Shown: piece by piece, positions 59,426 to 64,000 of the stretch | Numbering within the stretch: position 1 is the stretch's first letter | Layout: each line of letters opens with the position of its first letter | NCBI GenBank assembly: GCA_008638225.1 | Contig: VTPP01000001.1 | Location: 1-64,000 of the forward strand | DNA from: Pelagibacteraceae bacterium | GTDB lineage: Bacteria > Pseudomonadota > Alphaproteobacteria > Pelagibacterales > Pelagibacteraceae | Reading direction: 5' to 3' | Length of the DNA stretch: 64,000 nt | The notes under the pieces: generated by a model | Told to the model about the DNA's origin: nothing | The model's input: the letters and a program-made list of their open reading frames with translations, nothing else | Databases searched by the model: none | Made by a program: the position numbers and the translations under genes

Positions 59426-60028
59426 ATGAAAAACGTAACAGATATTAAACATAAAATTTTAGAAACTATTTCTAAAGAAGAAGCTGAAAAAGCTATTAAA
59501 ACTATTTTAAAATACATAGGCGAAAACCCAAATCGAGAAGGTTTGCTTGAAACTCCTAAAAGAGTAGTCAAAGCATTTCAGGAATATTTTAGTGGTTATC
59601 TGATTAATCCAGATGAATTTTTGGAAAAAACTTTTGGTGATGTGGAAGGTTATGACGACATGGTAATACAAAAAAACATCTCTATTAATAGTCATTGTGA
59701 GCATCATATGGCTCCTATTATTGGAGTTGCGCATGTTGCTTATATTCCTGCAGAAAAAGTTGTTGGTTTAAGTAAGCTAGCAAGGGTAGTGGATGCGTAT
59801 GCTAAAAGATTGCAAACACAAGAACGTCTGACTATGCAAATTGCAAATTCAATTTACAAAGGATTAAAATCACACGGATCCGCTGTAAGTATAGATGCTG
59901 AACATCAGTGCATGACCACTAGAGGTGTTTTAAAAGAGGGGGCCAGAACAGTAACAAATTACTTTACAGGCTCTTTTCGTGACAGCGAGAATCTGCAAAA
60001 AAGGTTTTTGACATATATTAAAGATTAG
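59426..60028 (+). CDS. folE: GTP cyclohydrolase I FolE
   Basis: FolE converts GTP to dihydroneopterin triphosphate, the entry to folate synthesis. The 200 residues contain NPNREGLLETPKRVVKAF, the zinc-binding SHCEHHMAPIIGVAHVAYIP, RLQTQERLTMQIA and EHQCMTTRGV. Length and motifs are standard. It is followed after 10 bases by the small CHCC-like gene and then acuI. Confidence 0.96.
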   Translation: MKNVTDIKHKILETISKEEAEKAIKTILKYIGENPNREGLLETPKRVVKAFQEYFSGYLINPDEFLEKTFGDVEGYDDMVIQKNISINSHCEHHMAPIIGVAHVAYIPAEKVVGLSKLARVVDAYAKRLQTQERLTMQIANSIYKGLKSHGSAVSIDAEHQCMTTRGVLKEGARTVTNYFTGSFRDSENLQKRFLTYIKD

Positions 60029-60038
60029 TAAAAATATT

Positions 60039-60278
60039 ATGATCAAAGTTCCAGAGAAATACGATCATTTAAAAAAAGTTTATGTTGATACAACTCATGT
60101 CGTAACTCAATTGGATCACCCAAGAGTTTATTACACAATCAAACCAGAAGTTGGTTATGTTATTTGTGGCTACAGCAATACATGTTTTGTATTACAAGAA
60201 GATGCTGATTTAGATACTGAAAAAATATACGTGTATGATGAACGTGAAAGAAAAAGATTAGAAAAACAAGTTGCATGA
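60039..60278 (+). CDS. Degenerate CHCC zinc-finger-like small protein
   Basis: A 79-residue protein. Its middle, LDHPRVYYTIKPEVGYVICGYSNTCFVL, resembles the NDUFS6/CHCC zinc finger (C...HPxVY....CxYC). The histidine and one cysteine (ICGY) are kept, but the first cysteine is missing and the second of the pair is a serine (YS), with a cysteine three residues later. It may be a modified or non-metal version. It overlaps acuI by 4 bases and follows folE closely. Function is unknown. Confidence 0.6.
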   Translation: MIKVPEKYDHLKKVYVDTTHVVTQLDHPRVYYTIKPEVGYVICGYSNTCFVLQEDADLDTEKIYVYDERERKRLEKQVA

Positions 60279-61273
60279 GCAAATTCAAAGCTATCGTAAT
60301 AAATCAAGAAGGAGAAAATTTTACAAAAGAAATTAAAGAAATTGATCTTTCATTTTTAAAAGAAGAAGAAGTCACAGTCAAAATTGATTACTCCAGTCTT
60401 AATTATAAAGATGGAATGATTTTAAAAAATGGTGGTAAATTAGTAAAAGATTATCCTCACATTCCAGGAATAGATTTTGCAGGCACAGTAGAACATAGTT
60501 CAGATCCAAAGTTTACAGTAGGTGATAAAGTTATTTTAACTGGCTGGAGAGTAGGAGAGGTTTATTATGGAGGATATTCTCAATATGCAAAAGTTAAAAG
60601 TAAATTTTTAGTTAAAGCTCCAGCGGGTGTTTCTAGTAAAGATGCAATGGCTTTAGGAACTGCTGGTTTTACAGCTCTTCTTTGTGCATTTGCCATTCAA
60701 GCAAGAGAAACTATTTTGCTTGGTGAGCCAGTTAAAGATGTTTTAGTTACAGGCGCAACCGGTGGAGTTGGAAGCGTTGCAGTAATGGCTCTTTCTAAAA
60801 TGGGTTATAACGTGACTGCGATTACTGGAAAAAAAGAGCAAGCAGAATTTTTAAAAAAAATAGGAGCAAGTGCCATTATTGACCGATCGGAGATGGATCA
60901 AGATTCAAAACCATTAGAAGCCGCATTATGGGACGGAGTAGTAGATACAGTTGGTGGTAAAATTTTAGCCAGAGCACTTGCCCAAACCAGACCAAATGGA
61001 ATTGTTGCAGCATGTGGATTAGCAAGTAGTTTTAAATTAGACACAACGGTAATGCCTTTTATTATAAGAGGAGTAAAATTATGGGGAATAGATTCAGTTA
61101 TGTGTTCTGAGAAAAGAAGACAGTTTGTATGGTCGCAAGTTAAGCAATTAATTGATTTTAATAAATTACATGAGGTTACACAGGTTTGGTCGTTACAAGA
61201 TCTGCTAAAATCATCATCAAATATTTTAAAAGGAGAAATTTCGGGTAGAGTAGTTATAGACGTTAATAAATAA
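60275..61273 (+). CDS. acuI: Acrylyl-CoA reductase AcuI-like (YhdH/YhfP family)
   Basis: A 332-residue zinc-free medium-chain quinone-oxidoreductase-type enzyme: SLNYKDGMIL, PGIDFAGTVEHSSDPKFTVGDKVILTGW, GTAGFTALLCAFAI, VLVTGATGGVGSVAVMALSKMGYNVTAITGK for NADPH, and a C-terminal GRVVIDV. The pattern YYGGYSQYAKVK is typical of YhdH/AcuI. It reduces acryloyl-CoA to propionyl-CoA, which detoxifies acrylate from DMSP breakdown. It is followed after 2 bases by a LysR regulator and overlaps the CHCC-like gene by 4. Confidence 0.87.
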   Translation: MSKFKAIVINQEGENFTKEIKEIDLSFLKEEEVTVKIDYSSLNYKDGMILKNGGKLVKDYPHIPGIDFAGTVEHSSDPKFTVGDKVILTGWRVGEVYYGGYSQYAKVKSKFLVKAPAGVSSKDAMALGTAGFTALLCAFAIQARETILLGEPVKDVLVTGATGGVGSVAVMALSKMGYNVTAITGKKEQAEFLKKIGASAIIDRSEMDQDSKPLEAALWDGVVDTVGGKILARALAQTRPNGIVAACGLASSFKLDTTVMPFIIRGVKLWGIDSVMCSEKRRQFVWSQVKQLIDFNKLHEVTQVWSLQDLLKSSSNILKGEISGRVVIDVNK

Positions 61274-61275
61274 TT

Positions 61276-62160
61276 ATGGATTGGGATAAACTTAAAATTT
61301 TTCATGCAGTAACACAAGCGGGCAGCTTTACCAAAGCTGCTGAGGTATTAAATTTAAGTCAATCTGCAATTAGTAGACAAATACAATCATTAGAATATGA
61401 GCTCAAAACCACTTTGTACGAGCGTCATGCCCGTGGATTATCTTTAACGGATAATGGAGAAATTTTATACAAAACAGCTAATGAAGTTATTTCTAAAATT
61501 AAAGAAGTAGAATCTGATTTGATGGATAAAAAAGACAAGCCATCAGGAAAAATTGTTGTAACAACAGTGGTGGGTTTTGGCGGAATTTGGTTAACGCCAA
61601 GAATTCAAGAATTTATGGAAAAAAATCCAGATATTGAAGTAGAGTTAATTGTGACAGATCAGGAATTGGATTTAAGCACTAGGGAAGCCGATATTGCAAT
61701 TTGGATGAGACAGCCAAAGCAGTTAAACTATATTCAAAAAAAACTTATTGATATTAATTATCATATTTATGGATCATCTAAGTATTTAGAAAAATTTGGA
61801 GTTCCAAGAACTGTTAAAGATTTAGATAAGCATAATTTAATTACGTACGGACGAGGAACGCCATCTCCATTGTCTCAAAAAGAATGGATTTTAAAATTAG
61901 GAACAAAAATTAAAAGAAAATCAGTAATGAAAGTGAATAATATTTACGCATTACTTCTGGCAGTTGATAGTGGAGTTGGACTGGCTGCGTTGCCAGATTA
62001 TATGACTATTGGAAAACCTGGATTAGTAAAAGTACTTGGTGAAATTAATGGACCAAAATATGAAGCTCACTTTGTGTACCCACAATCTTTAAAAAATGTT
62101 GCAAGAGTTCAGGCATTTAGAGATTTTATATTTAATAAAGTAAGTGAGTGGCAATTTTAA
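61276..62160 (+). CDS. LysR-family transcriptional regulator
   Basis: A 294-residue regulator: N-terminal helix-turn-helix (WDKLKIFHAVTQAGSFTKAAEVLNLSQSAISRQIQSLEYEL) and a periplasmic-binding-like effector domain from about residue 90. It sits 2 bases after acuI on the same strand, so it may autoregulate or control acuI, or respond to acrylate or another acid; the sequence does not tell which. Length is normal. Confidence 0.9.
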   Translation: MDWDKLKIFHAVTQAGSFTKAAEVLNLSQSAISRQIQSLEYELKTTLYERHARGLSLTDNGEILYKTANEVISKIKEVESDLMDKKDKPSGKIVVTTVVGFGGIWLTPRIQEFMEKNPDIEVELIVTDQELDLSTREADIAIWMRQPKQLNYIQKKLIDINYHIYGSSKYLEKFGVPRTVKDLDKHNLITYGRGTPSPLSQKEWILKLGTKIKRKSVMKVNNIYALLLAVDSGVGLAALPDYMTIGKPGLVKVLGEINGPKYEAHFVYPQSLKNVARVQAFRDFIFNKVSEWQF

Positions 62161-62171
62161 TTATCGATGAT

Positions 62172-62198
62172 TTGCATACAGAAACAATTTGATATAAT
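62172..62198 (+). promoter_or_regulatory. Candidate promoter of glnB with perfect TATAAT
   Basis: TTGCAT (62172-62177) and TATAAT (62193-62198) with a 15-base spacer. The -10 ends 8 bases before the glnB ATG, so the mRNA leader would be absent or 1-2 bases long. Confidence 0.4.
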
Positions 62199-62206
62199 TA
62201 TTCATT

Positions 62207-62545
62207 ATGAAACTTATCACAGCAATTATTAAACCAACTAAAGTTGATAGCGTTAAAGACGCTTTAGCAAAAATTGGTGTTACCGGAATTACTTTGTCAG
62301 AAGTAAAAGGATTTGGACGGCAAAAGGGGCATAAAGAAGTGTACCGAGGCACAGAGATAGAAGTTTCTTTTTTACCAAAATCTAAATTAGAAATTGCAGT
62401 TACCGATGAACACTTGGATAAAGTTATCAAAACAATAGAAAATGCTGCCAAAACAGATCAAATAGGAGATGGTAAAATTTTCGTTACAGATTTGTCAAAA
62501 GTTATTAGAATTAGAACTGGTGAGAGTGGACCAGAGGCTATCTAA
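62207..62545 (+). CDS. glnB: PII nitrogen-signalling protein lacking Tyr51
   Basis: A 112-residue PII protein closely following E. coli GlnB: MKLITAIIKPTKVDSVKDAL, VKGFGRQKGHKEVYRG, IGDGKIFV and VIRIRTGE. PII proteins sense ATP/ADP and 2-oxoglutarate to control nitrogen assimilation. The T-loop reads Y46-R-G-T-E-I51, so Tyr51, the residue uridylylated by GlnD, is replaced by Ile. It is an orphan: no glnA, amtB, glnD or glnK follow. The deviation is real in the sequence; its consequence is inferred. Confidence 0.95.
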   Translation: MKLITAIIKPTKVDSVKDALAKIGVTGITLSEVKGFGRQKGHKEVYRGTEIEVSFLPKSKLEIAVTDEHLDKVIKTIENAAKTDQIGDGKIFVTDLSKVIRIRTGESGPEAI

Positions 62546-62609
62546 ATTTTTAAAAAATACTTTCAAAAAAAATAAAAATTAAAGTACAGTTATTTGTAAG
62601 AGGAATGAT

Positions 62610-63224
62610 TTGAATTCTTATATTTCAGGTTTAATAATTGGGTTTTTAGTGGCTCTGCCAGTGGGAACTGTCTGCGTTCTATGTGTAACTAGATCGTTGC
62701 AGTATGGCAGATCATCAGGATATTCTACAGGCCTAGGCGCTGCTGCTGCTGATTTAATTTATGGTATTATTGCCATCTATGGTTTGACAGCTATTTCAGG
62801 TCAATTGTTAGTCAATCAACCTGTATTGCGATTAGCCGGAGGACTTTGTATTGTTTTTATAGGTATGCGAATGATGGTAAAAAAAGTGTCCACAGAAGAA
62901 GATGTGCTCGTAACCCACGAAACTAACATTAAAGATTTTATATCTACTTTTTTTATCACCTTAAGTAATCCTATAACCATGATTGCATTTATTGCGGCAC
63001 TTTCAAATATTAATCATTTATTTGATCGAATTGACTTTCTCCAATCCACTCTTATTGTCCTTGGAATATTTTCAGGTTCTATGTTGTGGTGGATTATATT
63101 AGTAAATATTGCTTTGCATTTTAAACAATATCTAAATGATGTGTATTTAAAACGTATTAATATGGTTTCTGGGTTTTTTATTCTTTCTATTGGTCTTTTT
63201 TTAATTATAACTATCAAAACATAA
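62610..63224 (+). CDS. LysE-family translocator
   Basis: A 204-residue membrane protein with about six membrane segments and a LysE/RhtB-type start: GLIIGFLVALPVGTVCVLCVTRSLQYGRSSGYSTGLGAAAADLIYG. TTG is taken as the start because an AAGAGGA site lies 6 bases upstream, and ATG at 62605 is immediately closed by a stop. It should export an amino acid or small metabolite. rseP follows directly after its stop. Confidence 0.8.
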   Translation: MNSYISGLIIGFLVALPVGTVCVLCVTRSLQYGRSSGYSTGLGAAAADLIYGIIAIYGLTAISGQLLVNQPVLRLAGGLCIVFIGMRMMVKKVSTEEDVLVTHETNIKDFISTFFITLSNPITMIAFIAALSNINHLFDRIDFLQSTLIVLGIFSGSMLWWIILVNIALHFKQYLNDVYLKRINMVSGFFILSIGLFLIITIKT

Positions 63225-64000
63225 ATGATCTCTTTTATCCAAAACGCTTTTTATTTTATTTTACTAATATCAGTCGTTGTATTTATCCATGAATATGGAC
63301 ATTTTTATTATGCAAAAAAATATAAAGTAACTGTCACTGATTTTTCTATTGGTTTTGGTAAAGAATTGTTTGGTTGGAATGATAAAGATGGTACTAGATG
63401 GAAAATTTGTCTTATTCCGCTTGGTGGTTACGTTAAATTTTTTGGCGATAGTAACTCTGCAAGCAAACCAACAAAATTAAAAGAAATAAATTCTGAAGAT
63501 CATTCAAAACTATTAACTACAAAGCCATTATATCAAAGAGCTATTATTGTTGCTGCTGGGCCTATTGCTAATTTTGTATTGGCTATATTTATTTTTTCTT
63601 TAATTTTTATGTTTAATGGAAAAGACAGCTCGATTCCTATGATTCAAGAAGTTCAACAAGACAGTCCAGCAGCAATAGCAGGATTAAAATCGGGAGATGA
63701 AATCTCTTTTGTTAATAATACTAAAATTGAAAGTATCAATGATGTTGCAGCTCTGATTAATATACCGGGAGATGGACCTGTAGTAATTACGGTTAAAAGA
63801 AATTCTCAATTGTTAGACTTTACTATTGTGCCCAAGATGGCAGAGGGTCAAGATTCACTTGGAAATAAATCTCAACGTAAAATGATCGGCATTAAAATTG
63901 TTCCCTTAAATAATCAAGTAGAGAGACAAAAGCAGGGTCCAGCTAAGGCTATATATTCAGCTTTTCAAGAAACGTACAAAACAGTTGTTATGACTCTGGG
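63225..64000 (+). CDS. rseP: RIP metalloprotease RseP (site-2 protease), partial
   Basis: The gene starts on the base after the LysE stop and runs off the window after about 258 codons. The first 26 residues contain the zinc motif HEYGH (22-26) in a membrane segment, then IPLGGYVKFFGD, a second membrane segment AAGPIANFVLAIFIFSLI, and a PDZ domain with DSPAAIAGLKSGDEI. RseP/EcfE cleaves anti-sigma factors and remnant signal peptides. It usually lies near bamA and cdsA, outside this window. The 3' part is not visible. Confidence 0.93.
   Translation, partial: MISFIQNAFYFILLISVVVFIHEYGHFYYAKKYKVTVTDFSIGFGKELFGWNDKDGTRWKICLIPLGGYVKFFGDSNSASKPTKLKEINSEDHSKLLTTKPLYQRAIIVAAGPIANFVLAIFIFSLIFMFNGKDSSIPMIQEVQQDSPAAIAGLKSGDEISFVNNTKIESINDVAALINIPGDGPVVITVKRNSQLLDFTIVPKMAEGQDSLGNKSQRKMIGIKIVPLNNQVERQKQGPAKAIYSAFQETYKTVVMTL

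Noticed and set aside
62161-62451. 96-codon minus-strand frame over glnB
   Set aside because: It lies antisense to a clear PII gene and has low-complexity sequence with no motif.

Overview
The window is an ordinary chromosomal segment of a very AT-rich, tightly packed alphaproteobacterium. Genes often overlap by 1-26 bases, intergenic gaps are short, and there are no tRNAs, IS elements, phage genes or CRISPR arrays. Clues to lineage are the rnpB-mraZ junction, a SAM-II riboswitch (a mostly alphaproteobacterial class), several TRAP transporters, DUF1244/DUF2237 proteins, an AcuI-type reductase and strong Lys/Asn/Ile bias. These suggest a streamlined marine lineage of SAR11-like or HIMB59-like type. 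The exact group cannot be fixed from this sequence.

Region 1 (1-21.4 kb, + strand): the 3' end of RNase P RNA, then a complete division/cell-wall cluster: mraZ, ftsZ, rsmH, ftsL, ftsI, murE, murF, mraY, murD, ftsW, murG, murC, murB, ddl, ftsQ, ftsA, followed by lpxC, bamD and ligA. The striking feature is that ftsZ lies between mraZ and rsmH instead of after ftsA, where only a 68-base spacer is found. Three 10-bp-spaced CCCA/TGGG elements upstream of mraZ look like MraZ boxes.

Region 2 (21.4-35 kb): pepP and a UvrD/PcrA helicase, an AsmA-like protein, fumC, an SDR enzyme, and a methionine operon metF-metE-metZ on the minus strand. The operon leader has a SAM-II aptamer followed by an intrinsic terminator and a mutually exclusive 9-bp antiterminator. 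A 46-residue membrane protein with a strong ribosome binding site lies downstream of metZ. The only stretch over 300 bases without a gene, 33460-33890, holds this leader plus two inverted repeats in front of an AsnC/Lrp regulator-LysE exporter pair.

Region 3 (35-49.6 kb): two divergent TRAP systems (a TAXI receptor/fused permease/DUF1850 set, and DctPQM with a very stable hairpin between dctP and dctQ). Then come azlCD fused in one operon to a CsiD/GlaH-like 2-oxoglutarate oxygenase, a 2-hydroxyacid dehydrogenase, a thioesterase, msrB, and aconitase-prpD (methylcitrate-cycle context).

Region 4 (49.6-57 kb): an apparent sulfite-oxidation island. It has molybdopterin genes moaA-moaC-moeA-moaD-moaE, a Tat-exported sulfite dehydrogenase-type molybdoenzyme with its cytochrome c, an isolated ccmD, a TauE/SafE anion exporter, a pirin and moaB/mogA.

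Region 5 (57-64 kb): DUF1244, a HAD hydrolase, DUF2237, a 2OG-Fe(II) oxygenase, hisI, folE, a degenerate CHCC zinc-finger-like protein, acuI, a LysR regulator, a PII protein that lacks the uridylylated Tyr51, a LysE exporter, and the start of rseP, which runs off the window.

The best candidates for new biology are the displaced ftsZ, the PII protein without its modification site, the azlCD-csiD operon that lacks lhgO, the SAM-II attenuator with its extra upstream hairpin, the small membrane protein after metZ, and the reuse of Gly-Gly codons as ribosome binding sites in the moa operon. All identifications rest on motif and family recognition by eye; no database search was run.
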